Below, one piece after another: positions 1 through 8,422 of a stretch of 42,595 bases of DNA; positions within the stretch are counted from its first letter, which is position 1, and the number at the start of each line of letters is the position of its first letter. The DNA is from Deltaproteobacteria bacterium (GTDB lineage Bacteria > Desulfobacterota > Desulfuromonadia > Desulfuromonadales > Geopsychrobacteraceae). Where the stretch lies: the NCBI GenBank assembly GCA_024280485.1, contig JAJRQB010000122.1:1-42595 (forward strand), given 5' to 3'. The notes under the pieces were generated by a model. It was not told where the DNA came from, did not search any database, and saw only the letters and a list, made by a program, of their open reading frames with translations. Position numbers and translations under genes: made by a program.

Positions 1-393
1 CAGGTGGCTGTCGAGGTTGCAGCGGATATGATGGTCGATGCCGACCCCCGCCTGCTTAAAGTAATACTGGAAAACCTGATCGGAAATGCCTGGAAATATT
101 CGGGTTTACAGAAAGACGCTCGTGTCGAAATCGGCGCCATTGAGCAGGTAGAGGAGACGGCCTTCTTCGTCAAGGACAACGGGGCAGGCTTCGATATGAC
201 CTTTGCCGACAAACTGTTTCAGCCCTTCCAGCGGCTGCACCGTGCCGATGAGTTCTCTGGCACGGGGATCGGCTTGGCGACGGTCGAGAGGATAATTCAC
301 CGCCATGGTGGTAAAGTTTGGGCAGAGGCTAGCGTAGGGGAGGGTGCCTGTTTCTATTTTACCCTGGGGGAGAAGGGACGGGATCATGGATAG
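1..393 (+). CDS. Sensor histidine kinase, C-terminal ATPase domain (5' end outside window)
   Basis: The frame is open from the first base, so this is the 3' end of a longer gene. The visible 130 residues are a HATPase_c domain: N box ENLIGNAWK at about residues 24-32, G1 box DNGAGFD at about 59-65, and G2 box GTGIGLATVERI near 86-97. The style matches phytochrome-like (Cph1/bacteriophytochrome) kinases, which phosphorylate small Rcp1-type receivers; such a receiver gene follows and overlaps this one by 8 nt. The sensor and dimerisation domains lie upstream and cannot be judged. The first 48 nt closely resemble a broken kinase fragment at 6877-7119. Confidence 0.93.
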   Translation, partial: QVAVEVAADMMVDADPRLLKVILENLIGNAWKYSGLQKDARVEIGAIEQVEETAFFVKDNGAGFDMTFADKLFQPFQRLHRADEFSGTGIGLATVERIIHRHGGKVWAEASVGEGACFYFTLGEKGRDHG

Positions 394-832
394 TCGGATC
401 ATCCTGCTGGTAGAAGATAATCCCAAGGATGAGATGCTCACCCTGCGCTCTCTGAAGAAATGCCATGTTGCTAACCAGGTTGTGGTGGTACGGGACGGAG
501 CCGAGGCACTCGATTACCTGTTCGCCAGCGGTGACTATGCCGAACGCGATCTGAACGACATGCCCACCGTGATCCTGCTCGATATCAAGTTACCCAAGAT
601 CGATGGCCTTGAGGTCCTGCGCCGACTCCGAGCCGATGAGCGTTATCAACTACTGCCAATCGTGATTCTTACTTCCTCAGACGAGGAGCGGGACATTCTT
701 GCAGGGTATGAGCTTGGAGCCAACAGCTACGTGCGCAAACCGGTGGCCTTCGCCGATTTCAGCCGAGCGGTTGCCGACTTGGGCCGCTACTGGCTGCTGA
801 CCAATGAACCTCCCCCAGTCAGGAAAGGCTGA
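386..832 (+). CDS. Rcp1-like single-domain response regulator
   Basis: A 148-residue stand-alone receiver domain. Acidic pocket VEDNP at residues 9-13, phosphoacceptor Asp66 in LLDIKLP, Thr96 in ILTSS and Lys118 in VRKPV are all present, so it should be phosphorylatable. The longer N-terminal half and inserted loop (about residues 45-60) are typical of Rcp1-type partners of phytochrome kinases. The start is set at the ATG at 386, preceded by a GGGA-rich ribosome-binding site and overlapping the kinase stop; an earlier in-frame ATG at 344 would lie deep in the kinase gene and is less likely. There is no output domain, so it probably relays phosphate or acts by protein contact. Confidence 0.92.
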   Translation: MDSRIILLVEDNPKDEMLTLRSLKKCHVANQVVVVRDGAEALDYLFASGDYAERDLNDMPTVILLDIKLPKIDGLEVLRRLRADERYQLLPIVILTSSDEERDILAGYELGANSYVRKPVAFADFSRAVADLGRYWLLTNEPPPVRKG

Positions 833-837
833 TAATC

Positions 838-1986
838 TTGGGCGACCTCCTGCGTGTACTGATCATCGATGATTCTGCGGCCGATGCTTTGCTGCTGCAA
901 CGGGCTCTACGTAAGGGCGGGCTTGAAATCGAGTCAACGCGTGTTGAAACCGCAAAAGCGATGCGCGAGGCGATGGCGGAGCAGTGCTGGGATGTTGCAA
1001 TTTCCGATTGTCACATGCCCGAGTTTACTCCCGAGTCCGCCCTGGCTATCTGGCAAGAGGATGGACATGATCAACCGCTGATTATCGCCTCCGGGGCCAT
1101 CGGCGAAGAGGAGGCCGTGGCCCTGCTGAAAGCTGGTGCCCAGGATTTTGTCAGGAAAGACAACCTGGCCAGGCTGGTCACCGCCATCGAACGCGAACTG
1201 CGTGAGGCAGAGGTACGCCATGCCCGCAGGGTGGCGGAAGAAGCTCTTCGGGATAGCGAGGAGCGACGATTAAGACTTCGTACTGAATTGGCCTGCGCCG
1301 CCGAGGTTCAACAGCAGTTGCTTCCCGATAACGTTCCTGCCGGCCCCGGCTTTGAATTTGCTGCCCGTTGTATTCCCGCCCATCAGATTGGCGGTGATTT
1401 CTATGACTGGCATGAGATGTCGCCCGGGACTGTGACCCTGACCCTCGGCGATGCCATGGGCAAGGGGATGGCGGCGGCCATGATGATGGCGACCGTCAGG
1501 GCTGCCCTGCGCGCCGTCGACCAAACCAATAGCCCGGCTACTGCGTTGCAATTGACTCAATGTGCCCTGATTCAGGATCTCTCCAGTTCAGAAACCTTTA
1601 TTACCCTCTTTCATGGTCAACTCAATCTGGCTTCTCGAAAACTGACCTATGTCGATTGCGGCCACGGGTTCGTCTTCTTGCGTCGAGCAAATGGCAAGGT
1701 GGAAGAATTGCTGCCACGGGGACTGCCTTTAGGAGTGTTGTCGGATGAGATTTATCAGGAAGGTGACTTCACCTTTGAACAGGGAGATGCTCTGATTCTG
1801 TACAGTGACGGCTTGATCGATGCGGTGCCAGAACAGGCCTTAGATAATGAATCCCTAGGGGTTGTTCTGGATGGAGCAAATAACGCTTCGGAGATGGTTG
1901 AACGTTTGACCGCTCTGGTCCCTGATGAGGACGCAATGCCGGATGATTTGACGGTGGTGGTAGTGCTTTGTACCGGCGAAAATTGA
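838..1986 (+). CDS. Response regulator with SpoIIE/RsbU-type PP2C phosphatase output
   Basis: A 382-residue fusion of receiver, coiled linker and PPM phosphatase. The receiver (about 1-120) has Asp11/Asp12, phosphoacceptor Asp57 in AISDCHMP and Lys near 111 in DFVRKDN. A charged helical linker spans about 125-160. The C-terminal SpoIIE/RsbU domain (about 165-380) keeps metal-binding motifs GGDFYDW, LGDAMGKGM, YSDGLIDA and DDLTVVVV. The family dephosphorylates anti-sigma-factor antagonists, so phosphotransfer probably feeds a partner-switching pathway; the target is not in the window. The start is a TTG at 838, nine bases after AGGAAAGG, five bases after the preceding stop. It forms an operon with the two genes before it. 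Confidence 0.9.
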   Translation: MGDLLRVLIIDDSAADALLLQRALRKGGLEIESTRVETAKAMREAMAEQCWDVAISDCHMPEFTPESALAIWQEDGHDQPLIIASGAIGEEEAVALLKAGAQDFVRKDNLARLVTAIERELREAEVRHARRVAEEALRDSEERRLRLRTELACAAEVQQQLLPDNVPAGPGFEFAARCIPAHQIGGDFYDWHEMSPGTVTLTLGDAMGKGMAAAMMMATVRAALRAVDQTNSPATALQLTQCALIQDLSSSETFITLFHGQLNLASRKLTYVDCGHGFVFLRRANGKVEELLPRGLPLGVLSDEIYQEGDFTFEQGDALILYSDGLIDAVPEQALDNESLGVVLDGANNASEMVERLTALVPDEDAMPDDLTVVVVLCTGEN

Positions 1987-2145
1987 ACCTCTTAGATTTT
2001 GGACGATTGAGGCGACGTTCGGAATTGAGGGTTCATTTAAACTTAATGTACATATGGGTGCATATAGGGTGCAATTTGATCATTTAATATGCATCTTTTT
2101 CGTTAAGTTATGTAGTGGTTTCAGCTACTTAGGTATGTGTGAAAG

Positions 2146-2164
2146 AATCTCCCCTTCGGCACCA
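2146..2164 (+). repeat. tRNA-Leu 3'-end fragment (att-site-like direct repeat, copy 1)
   Basis: AATCTCCCCTTCGGCACCA reads as the end of a T-loop, the 3' T-stem strand CTCCC, acceptor 3' strand CTTCGGC, discriminator A and encoded CCA. That acceptor strand pairs with GCCGAAG, the usual 5' end of bacterial tRNA-Leu. No 5' half of a tRNA is present in the preceding 100 bases, so this is a remnant and not a gene. An identical copy in the same orientation is at 8107-8125. Such 3' ends are common recombination sites for integrative elements. Confidence 0.75.
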
Positions 2165-2174
2165 AATGATGATA

Positions 2175-2216
2175 AAGGCCAGCAAACTCAAGAGTTTGCT
2201 GGCCTTCTGTTTTTTT
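2175..2216 (+). terminator. Rho-independent terminator
   Basis: Perfect 15-bp arms AAGGCCAGCAAACTC (2175-2189) and GAGTTTGCTGGCCTT (2192-2206), followed within two bases by a T tract. It sits 10 bases after the tRNA-Leu 3' remnant, as the terminator of an intact tRNA gene would. It may also end the signalling operon upstream. Confidence 0.85.
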
Positions 2217-2449
2217 AGGTTGCGTCTTGGTTGCGCCCCGTAGCATCGAGCACTCCGGTTCGTTCATTTGGCTGTGTTGTAATAAGCAATCAGTTGGCGA
2301 ATCTCTGGACACCGGGTTTCCACGGGGGTGTCTATCTGCCAACAGCTGGGTCGTACCTCGACATCCTGAGTCGCTCAGGCTTGGACGTAGAAAGGATGAA
2401 CAAATTCTTTGGAACTCCAAAATAAATCCGTTCCCTTTTTGTCCCGTCC

Positions 2450-5158
2450 CTACACTCTTTTCACATTAACGGCGATCACCTTAAACTCAGGCGTCATGGT
2501 ATCCTGATCCCCAACACAGCCGGTAATATGATTGATGGCAACCTGTGGGAAGTGAAAAGTCGTGTATAGCACCCCGGGTTTGACATCTGTTGTAACCTTG
2601 GCCTTCAAGCAAGTTTTTCCCCTCGGTGAGCTCACCTCAACCAGATCGCCATTTTGTATCTCTTTATTTTTTGCATCCTCCGGGTTGATCATAAGCAGAT
2701 CCTCACTAACTAACTCGACATTTGGCGTTCTTCGGGTCATGGATCCGCAGTTATAGTGTTCAAGGATTCTTCCGGTGGTCAGGATGAATGGAAATTTGTC
2801 AAGATGCAGTAATTCTGGGGATGGCAAGTAGTTGAAGGAAAAAAACCTACCAAGCCCTCTCTTGAATTCGACATCGTGGAGAATAAGGGTTTCATTGCCT
2901 TGTTCATCCACCGGCCATTGTTTACCCATATCGCCAAGATTTTCCCAGGTAATCCCCTGATACGGGGCGACGACGCGGGTCACCTCTTCGAGCACGGTCT
3001 TTCCAGAATAGGGTGGCTGTTTGTAGCCCATAACGTTCATGAACTCAGCGATGATCTGACCGTCAGGCTTGGTGCCGCTCAAGGGTTCGATGACTTTGTT
3101 GACCCGCTGCACGCGCCTTTCGCCATTGGTGAACGTACCGTCTTTTTCGTAAAAACAGGAGGCTGGCAGAATCACCTGGGCGCGCTTTGCCGTTTCAGTC
3201 ATGAACAGTTCCTGAACCACGAGAAACTCCAGGCTCTCAAGTCCGTTCCGGATATTTTCTGTATCGGGATCGGTCTGCATGATGTCCTCTCCGACAATCC
3301 ACAGGGCCTTCAACTCTTTGGTGATCGCCGCGTAAATCATCTCGGGAATCGTGTAGCCGACCTTGGTGGGTAGGGGGACACCGTACTGCTTTTCATAAAA
3401 GGCCTGATTTTCCTTTTGGGTTACGTCGAGATAGCCCGCACCCTGATGCGGTTGAGCTCCCATGTCGGCAGCGCCCTGCACGTTGTTTTGCCCCCTGAGG
3501 GGGTTCACGCCTACTCCTCGTCGCCCGATATGCCCCGTCATCATGGCGATGCAGGAGAGCAACATCACCGACCGAGACCCCTGGTAATGCTCCGTCACCC
3601 CCAACCCATGCACGCTCATGGCACGATCGGTAGAGGCATAGAGGATGGCCGCCTGCTCAACCAGCTCTTTTTTGACCGTGGTGATAGCTTCGATTTCATC
3701 TGGATCGATGCTCGCGAGGTAAGTCTCGAATTCGGCGAAACCTTCGGTGCGTTGACTGATGAACTCCTTGTCGATCAGGCCATTTTTGAGGATGTAATAG
3801 GCCAGCAGGCTGAAAAGAGGCAGGTTCGAGCCAGGCCGTAGCTGAAGATGGACATCGGCGTACTGAACCAGCTCGGTCTTGCGCGGGTCGATGACGATCA
3901 GTTTATTGCCCTTGAGGATTTGCTGTTTGATCTGGGCGCCCACGACCGGGTGCGCTTCGGTTGGGTTGGAGCCGACCACCATGATGAGTTCGGCAAAGGG
4001 GATGTCGGAAAAGGAGTTGGTCGCCGCCCCGGTGCCGAAAACCTGTTGCATGCCGAATGCGGAGGGGGCATGGCAGACTCTGGCACAACCATCGATATTG
4101 TTGGTGCCGATCACCGCCCGCATGAATTTCTGCATGAGATAGTTCTCTTCATTGGTCGAGCGGGATGATGATATGCCAGCAATGGCATCTGGACCCTCGG
4201 CCTTTTTGATCCGCTCCAGATTCAGCTTGATGTAGGCATAGGCTTCATCCCAAGTGACTTCTACATGGACGCCATCCTTTTTGATCAGGGGCGAGCGTAA
4301 CCGATCGGGGTGGTTGTAGAATTCAAAGGCGAAGCGCCCCTTCACGCAACTGTGGCCGGGGTTGACCATAGAAGTTTCGGCGGCCTCAACCCCGAGGATG
4401 GTGTTGTTCTTGACCGACACCATCAGGTTGCACCCAACGCCGCAATAGGTACAGGTTGTCCTCACCACCCGGTCGGCCATGGTGGTTTTGGTTGCGTAGC
4501 GGTCAGACAGAGCATTAGTGGGGCAGCTTTGCACACAGGCGCCGCAGGTGACACATTCAGATTCGCTAAATGATTGATCGGTCCCTTTGACGATGCGGTT
4601 ATTAAACCCCCGTCCCTCGACTGAGAAGACGAATTGTCCTTGAACCTCGTCACAGGTCCGTACACAGCGGTAACAGAATATACACTGAGAAAAATCGGAG
4701 CGCAGGTAAGGATGATCGAGGTCCGGGGTGGCATCGGCATGAGTCAGCCGATCAGTGATCCGGCCATAAGGGGTGGTATCAACGCCCTGGTTTTTCAGAA
4801 CCTTTTGAAAGGCTGTCGGTTTACAATCCCGCCCGGCCGCAATGTCCTCCTCGGGATAATCGCTCAGCACCAGCTTCAGCAGGTTTTTTCTGAGCCTCAG
4901 AACCTTTTCGGAGTTGGGGGAGATGAACATCCCTTCTGCCACCGGGGTATGGCACGCGGCCAACAGCCGCGCAGGTGTTTCCTGCATGGTCACCACCTCG
5001 ACCGTACAAAGCCTGCAGGCCCCGCAAGGTTCCAGATTGTCGGCATGGCAAAGGACTGGTATGCACTCGTCCCCGATGGCCCGTCGGACAAAGGTGAGGA
5101 TGGTTTCGCCGGGCAATATCTCGTAGCCCACATCATCGATGAACGTTGTCTTGCTCAT
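2450..5158 (-). CDS. NAD-dependent formate dehydrogenase, catalytic (alpha) subunit, FdsA/FdhA type
   Basis: A 902-residue molybdenum/tungsten enzyme with a NuoG-like N-terminus, expected to oxidise formate to CO2 or run in reverse. In order: a [2Fe-2S] ferredoxin domain (Cys37, 48, 51, 69), two [4Fe-4S] sites (Cys159/162/165/169 and Cys202/205/208/212), a further [4Fe-4S] site at Cys236/239/243/271, and the molybdopterin oxidoreductase and dinucleotide-binding domains to the end. The active-site motif RVCHAPSAFG places a cysteine (TGC) at residue 362, so this is a Cys and not a selenocysteine enzyme; the later SMTRRT motif is typical of formate dehydrogenases. There is no Tat signal, so it is cytoplasmic. 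Its ATG overlaps the stop of the upstream partner as ATGA, implying translational coupling. No fdhD or molybdenum-cofactor genes are in the window. Confidence 0.93.
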   Translation of the reverse strand: MSKTTFIDDVGYEILPGETILTFVRRAIGDECIPVLCHADNLEPCGACRLCTVEVVTMQETPARLLAACHTPVAEGMFISPNSEKVLRLRKNLLKLVLSDYPEEDIAAGRDCKPTAFQKVLKNQGVDTTPYGRITDRLTHADATPDLDHPYLRSDFSQCIFCYRCVRTCDEVQGQFVFSVEGRGFNNRIVKGTDQSFSESECVTCGACVQSCPTNALSDRYATKTTMADRVVRTTCTYCGVGCNLMVSVKNNTILGVEAAETSMVNPGHSCVKGRFAFEFYNHPDRLRSPLIKKDGVHVEVTWDEAYAYIKLNLERIKKAEGPDAIAGISSSRSTNEENYLMQKFMRAVIGTNNIDGCARVCHAPSAFGMQQVFGTGAATNSFSDIPFAELIMVVGSNPTEAHPVVGAQIKQQILKGNKLIVIDPRKTELVQYADVHLQLRPGSNLPLFSLLAYYILKNGLIDKEFISQRTEGFAEFETYLASIDPDEIEAITTVKKELVEQAAILYASTDRAMSVHGLGVTEHYQGSRSVMLLSCIAMMTGHIGRRGVGVNPLRGQNNVQGAADMGAQPHQGAGYLDVTQKENQAFYEKQYGVPLPTKVGYTIPEMIYAAITKELKALWIVGEDIMQTDPDTENIRNGLESLEFLVVQELFMTETAKRAQVILPASCFYEKDGTFTNGERRVQRVNKVIEPLSGTKPDGQIIAEFMNVMGYKQPPYSGKTVLEEVTRVVAPYQGITWENLGDMGKQWPVDEQGNETLILHDVEFKRGLGRFFSFNYLPSPELLHLDKFPFILTTGRILEHYNCGSMTRRTPNVELVSEDLLMINPEDAKNKEIQNGDLVEVSSPRGKTCLKAKVTTDVKPGVLYTTFHFPQVAINHITGCVGDQDTMTPEFKVIAVNVKRV

Positions 5159-6720
5159 GGCCGATCCTCTGGATAAGCAATGTAGGAAGAAAGCTCCTGG
5201 CTGAAAAAGGTCAGGGCGTTGTTGAGGGGGAGAGAAAGCCCACCGCCAAGGGCGCAGAGAGACCCCTGCTCGAGGGTCCAGAGAAGTTCAGTCAGCAACT
5301 CGTGAGGCACTTTTTCGTGGTTCTCGATGGCATTGCGAACCATCTCATAGGCACGTTGAGTGCCGATGCGGCAAGGATAGCATTTGCCACATGACTCATC
5401 CCGGGCAAATTTAAGCAGATGGCGCATAAAGCGGATCATCTCAAAATCTTCCGGAATCCCTACAACACTGGCGTGCCCCATCATGAAGCCCTGCTCCTCA
5501 AAGGATTCGAAATCGAGGGTCATTGTCTCGATTTTGCCAAGTGGAATAATGCCTCCCAAGGGGCCGCCGATCTGCAGGGCCTTGACGGGTTGTCTGAACC
5601 CGCCGCCCAGATCGGTAAAGATCCGTGCCAGCGGTGTCCCAAGCTCAACCTCGTACACCCCCGGCCGGTTGAAGCATGAGTCGAGGCAGACCAGTTTGTT
5701 GCCGGTGGAGTTGTCGCTGCCGTACCGGGCATACGCGGAACCGCCATGTACCAGGATCCAGTAGAGGTTGGCAAAGGTTTCGACATTACTCAAGAAAGTG
5801 GGTTTTCCATATAAACCGTCAACGGTAGGATAGGGTGGCCGCACCCTGACTTCGGGTCGCTGGCCTTCAATGGAATTGATCAGGGCGGTTTCTTCGCCGC
5901 ACACATAGGCGCCCTTACCCTTGACAATGCGCATGGGGAAATTGGCATAGGTCTGGAGTTCATCGATAGCGGCCTGGACCCTGATCATCGCTTCGGGGTA
6001 TTCGTGACGAACGTACAGAATCCCTTCGTCGGCACCATGGGCGAGCCCGCAAACGAGCATGCCGAACAGAACCAGATGGGGCTGGCGTTCCAACAGGTAG
6101 CGATCGGAAAAAGCTCCAGGGTCCCCTTCATCGGCGTTACAGACCACAAATTTTGGCGTGCCAGTAGCGGCGGCAAAGGATTCGAGCTTGAGATGAAGGG
6201 GGAAACCGGCACCGCCCCGACCCCTGAGCCGAGAGGCTTTCAATTCTTCGACCAACCTTTGCGGTCTGTTGGTGAATGTCAGGGCCAGTCTGTACATCGC
6301 TTCCAGATCAAGGGTTGCGGAGGTGAGCATAGTCTCTCTCACCATGCTGGCGATCTGGTAGTCATCGACGGGTGTATCTGCCTTCCCCGTGATGATCTCG
6401 GCAATGTTCTCGATGGCGTGGCCCGAATAGTTTCTGCCTTGGTACATAAAGCTGCTGTTTTCGTGGCACCGCCCCAGACAACAAACCTGGCCGATCTCAT
6501 CCGCCGCGAAATGTCCGGTGAGACGAGTGTGGACCTCTTCTTGGGTGCCGGCTACCATACAGGCCGTTCCGCAGCAGACATGCACCTGCTGTTTCTGGTT
6601 TTCTTGCCGGGTGAAATCGTAGAACGATTGGGCGCCCGCGTCCACGGCTGGCATGAGGGATGTTTCGGTCAATGGCGAAAGGTGCTTTTTGAAAGACAAG
6701 CAGCTCAGATTCTTTGACAT
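5155..6720 (-). CDS. NAD-dependent formate dehydrogenase, NuoEF-like diaphorase subunit (FdsB type)
   Basis: A 521-residue fusion of a NuoE-like thioredoxin-fold [2Fe-2S] domain and NuoF. The N-terminus has CCGTAC (49-54) and CCLGRC (80-85), giving the four cluster ligands. The NuoF part has the glycine-rich NADH/FMN motif LRGRGGAGFP, then CNADEGDPGAF, and the C-terminal [4Fe-4S] ligands in ESCGKCYPCRIG plus a Cys in LCALGGG. It passes electrons between NAD(H) and the catalytic subunit, with which it overlaps by 4 nt. The start is well supported: AGGAGA lies five bases before the ATG. A separate FdsG (24-kDa) gene is absent; the fused N-terminus may take its place. Confidence 0.92.
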   Translation of the reverse strand: MSKNLSCLSFKKHLSPLTETSLMPAVDAGAQSFYDFTRQENQKQQVHVCCGTACMVAGTQEEVHTRLTGHFAADEIGQVCCLGRCHENSSFMYQGRNYSGHAIENIAEIITGKADTPVDDYQIASMVRETMLTSATLDLEAMYRLALTFTNRPQRLVEELKASRLRGRGGAGFPLHLKLESFAAATGTPKFVVCNADEGDPGAFSDRYLLERQPHLVLFGMLVCGLAHGADEGILYVRHEYPEAMIRVQAAIDELQTYANFPMRIVKGKGAYVCGEETALINSIEGQRPEVRVRPPYPTVDGLYGKPTFLSNVETFANLYWILVHGGSAYARYGSDNSTGNKLVCLDSCFNRPGVYEVELGTPLARIFTDLGGGFRQPVKALQIGGPLGGIIPLGKIETMTLDFESFEEQGFMMGHASVVGIPEDFEMIRFMRHLLKFARDESCGKCYPCRIGTQRAYEMVRNAIENHEKVPHELLTELLWTLEQGSLCALGGGLSLPLNNALTFFSQELSSYIAYPEDRP

Positions 6721-6876
6721 AGATTCTCCTTGGTGTCGCTTGACGGGTCGCCTCTTGCTGACCAGGTTGTCCAGGATGCAGCGCGATCGTCGTCACATCG
6801 CTCTTAAATCGTCATTCCCTGGCAGCTTAAGTGCGTGACAAATGTACATCGTGATAGCGAATAACCGCAACGCATT
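6721..6876 (-). promoter_or_regulatory. Divergent upstream region of the formate dehydrogenase operon
   Basis: A 156-bp spacer that must contain the promoter of the two-gene minus-strand operon. I see the AGGAGA ribosome-binding site next to 6720 but no sigma-54 -24/-12 pair and no clear operator. Confidence 0.4.
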
Positions 6877-7119
6877 ATGAATACTTTCTGTGAGGAAGGG
6901 ATGACTTGCCAGGGTTATCTACAGGATGGCAGCCGCGATATGAATGAAATGATCGAAGGATTGCTGAAGCTCTCGCGATCGACCTGTGGAGAACTGCTCA
7001 GGGAGAGGATCGACCTGGATAACATGGCGAATAACCTGGTTGTTGAACTGTGTAAGTCTGAATCGGAGCGGCAGGTGGATGTCAAGGTGGCGGCCGATAT
7101 GCGTGTCGCTGCCGACCCC
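6877..7119 (+). pseudogene. Truncated histidine kinase fragment
   Basis: The first 80 or so codons match the second half of a phytochrome-type kinase dimerisation domain (MNEMIEGLLKLSR, then a PVDL-like linker) and run into the start of the ATPase domain at VAADMRVAADP. At that point homology stops abruptly; the remaining frame to 7242 is unrelated. The H-box and sensor are missing upstream, where a TAA precedes the ATG. Its last 48 nt (to 7118) align with the first 48 nt of the window with 9 mismatches, so it is a broken paralogue of the kinase at 1-393. It is unlikely to make a working protein. Confidence 0.75.
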
Positions 7120-7145
7120 GATCACGAAAGTGGTGGGCCTTTTGT
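7117..7145 (+). terminator. Terminator-like hairpin at the kinase-fragment breakpoint
   Basis: CCGATCAC-GAAA-GTGGTGGG followed by CCTTTTGTG forms an imperfect hairpin with a GNRA-like loop. It closely resembles the terminator at 8136-8167 (shared TCACGAAAGTG and TTTTGTGTT), suggesting that both derive from the same tRNA-downstream sequence. Confidence 0.45.
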
Positions 7146-7294
7146 GTTTATACCAAAGAGATCCGCTTCCCATTGCGCTTCGCATGGAATAGCTTTAGTC
7201 TGTCTGCTTGTTTTGTTGAGTGAATTGTCCCTGCACCAATAGTCCAAATAATTAAATGAAATGTATTTATAAACCAAAGAAAGGCAGGTTGTTG

Positions 7295-8041
7295 ATGTCG
7301 GCACAAATTGTTGTCACTCGTGAGAAGTCCTCACTCTGTATTCAGATTCATCGCCCGGAGAAAAAGAATGCCCTGACCCAGGAGATGTACGCGGCTATTT
7401 CCGATGCCATCAGAGCAGGGGATGCCGATGATAGCGTCCGGGCCATCATCCTGCACGGTATTGAGGGTTGTTTTACCAGCGGTAACGATCTGGAAAATTT
7501 TCGTAATGGCCCCTCGCCTGATCGTGTCTATCCGCACAACCTCTATATCGATGCACTCAGTCATGCGCAAAAACCGGTCATCGCGGCGGTCAGCGGCATT
7601 TGTCTGGGGATTGGCACGATCATGCTGTTCCACTGCGATTTTGTCTATGCCACGGCCGACACCCGATTTTCACTTCCTTTTGTCAATCTGGGGCTCTCTC
7701 CAGAAGGGGGGACAAGTTACATCCTGCCGCATCTGATCGGCTATCAGAAGGCTGCGGAATTGATTCTTCTCGGCGAGCAGTTTGATAGTCAGGTCGCCGA
7801 GCGGATCGGCCTGGTTAACGAGATCGTTCCCGACGAAACCTTGCTGGCCAAGGCACTTGATACATCCGAAAGACTCGCGCAGAAATCACCTGAAGCGATC
7901 CGTGCTGCCAAGGCCCTGCTCAAACGCGGCATGAAAGATGCCGTGACCACCGCTATGTCGCGCGAACTGGACCTGTTTAACGAACGGTTGGCGTCACCTG
8001 AAGCTGGGGCGGCTATCGAACAATTTTTTACCAAGCGATAA
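7295..8041 (+). CDS. Enoyl-CoA hydratase/isomerase family protein
   Basis: A 248-residue crotonase-fold protein. The oxyanion-hole regions are visible as TSGNDLENF and SGICLGIGTIM, and the catalytic region as LGLSPEGGTSYILP, with a Glu in the position used by enoyl-CoA isomerases and hydratases. The sequence is closest in style to delta3-delta2-enoyl-CoA isomerase/PaaG-like members, but the substrate cannot be told. The ATG at 7295 is chosen because AAAGGCAGG lies just upstream; an in-frame ATG at 7256 lacks a ribosome-binding site. It stands alone between the kinase fragment and a terminator, with no beta-oxidation neighbours. Confidence 0.9.
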   Translation: MSAQIVVTREKSSLCIQIHRPEKKNALTQEMYAAISDAIRAGDADDSVRAIILHGIEGCFTSGNDLENFRNGPSPDRVYPHNLYIDALSHAQKPVIAAVSGICLGIGTIMLFHCDFVYATADTRFSLPFVNLGLSPEGGTSYILPHLIGYQKAAELILLGEQFDSQVAERIGLVNEIVPDETLLAKALDTSERLAQKSPEAIRAAKALLKRGMKDAVTTAMSRELDLFNERLASPEAGAAIEQFFTKR

Positions 8042-8106
8042 CATGTTCGGAAAACGTTTTGTCTCTGTCGAACTTATTGAAAATATAGAAGAAAGAATTA
8101 AGGTGT

Positions 8107-8125
8107 AATCTCCCCTTCGGCACCA
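8107..8125 (+). repeat. tRNA-Leu 3'-end fragment (att-site-like direct repeat, copy 2)
   Basis: Identical over 19 nt (20 with the next A) to 2146-2164 and in the same orientation. Again no 5' half of a tRNA is upstream, and again a terminator follows within about 11 bases. The two copies bracket 5,961 bp. Confidence 0.75.
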
Positions 8126-8135
8126 ACCAAAATCA

Positions 8136-8167
8136 AATCCCGGTCACGAAAGTGATCGGGATTTTTT
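8136..8167 (+). terminator. Rho-independent terminator
   Basis: Arms AATCCCGGTCAC (8136-8147) and GTGATCGGGATT (8152-8163) around a GAAA loop, one G-T wobble, running into a T tract. It ends the enoyl-CoA hydratase transcript and follows the tRNA remnant. Confidence 0.85.
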
Positions 8168-8357
8168 GTGTTCGGAGTACGTGAATATAATGGGTGGTGG
8201 TAGATTTGGCAAGTTGTCGAAGGGGAGAGAGTTTAATCAGGCAGAGAGAATTTTGGGAACAAAACTGAGAAGTGTCAAAGACTCTGGAGGGTTCAAGAGA
8301 AGGATCAGCATGGGAGCATTTTTTTGATTATTTTTCTAGAGGGGACTCGTGGCTGTC

Positions 8358-8375
8358 TACGAGTGACTAGACGTA
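8358..8375. promoter_or_regulatory. Operator candidate, imperfect copy
   Basis: TACGAGTGACTAGACGTA matches the perfect palindrome at 8538-8555 at 14 of 18 positions, including both TACGA/CGTA ends. It lies 230 bp upstream of the regulator start. Confidence 0.45.
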
Positions 8376-8412
8376 TTCTTTATGTTCAGTATTGCGAATA
8401 TTTTTCGAAGGA

Positions 8413-8422
8413 GGGGGGGGGG
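8413..8422. repeat. 10-G homopolymer tract
   Basis: Ten consecutive G residues inside a GGAGG context between the two operator candidates. No convincing open frame spans it. Tracts of this length can change by slippage and alter promoter spacing. Confidence 0.6.

Larger units (their letters stand above)
1987..2449. other. Intergenic stretch with tRNA-Leu 3' remnant and terminator
   Basis: No convincing gene. It holds a 19-nt tRNA-Leu 3' end (2146-2164) and a strong terminator (2175-2216), listed separately. The part from 1987 to 2145 is AT-rich. The part from 2217 to 2449 has a 64-codon TTG-started frame (2231-2425) with no recognisable domain or ribosome-binding site; it could be debris of an older gene but I cannot assign it. 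Confidence 0.6.

Noticed and set aside
2231-2425. 64-codon open frame between terminator and formate dehydrogenase
   Set aside because: TTG start, no ribosome-binding site and no recognisable domain; kept only as possible debris.
4071-4080. Possible selenocysteine codon at the formate dehydrogenase active site
   Set aside because: The codon reads TGC on the minus strand (Cys362), not TGA.
2876-4573. Long plus-strand open frames opposite the formate dehydrogenase gene
   Set aside because: They are antisense to a fully conserved enzyme and their translations show no domain; produced by codon bias.
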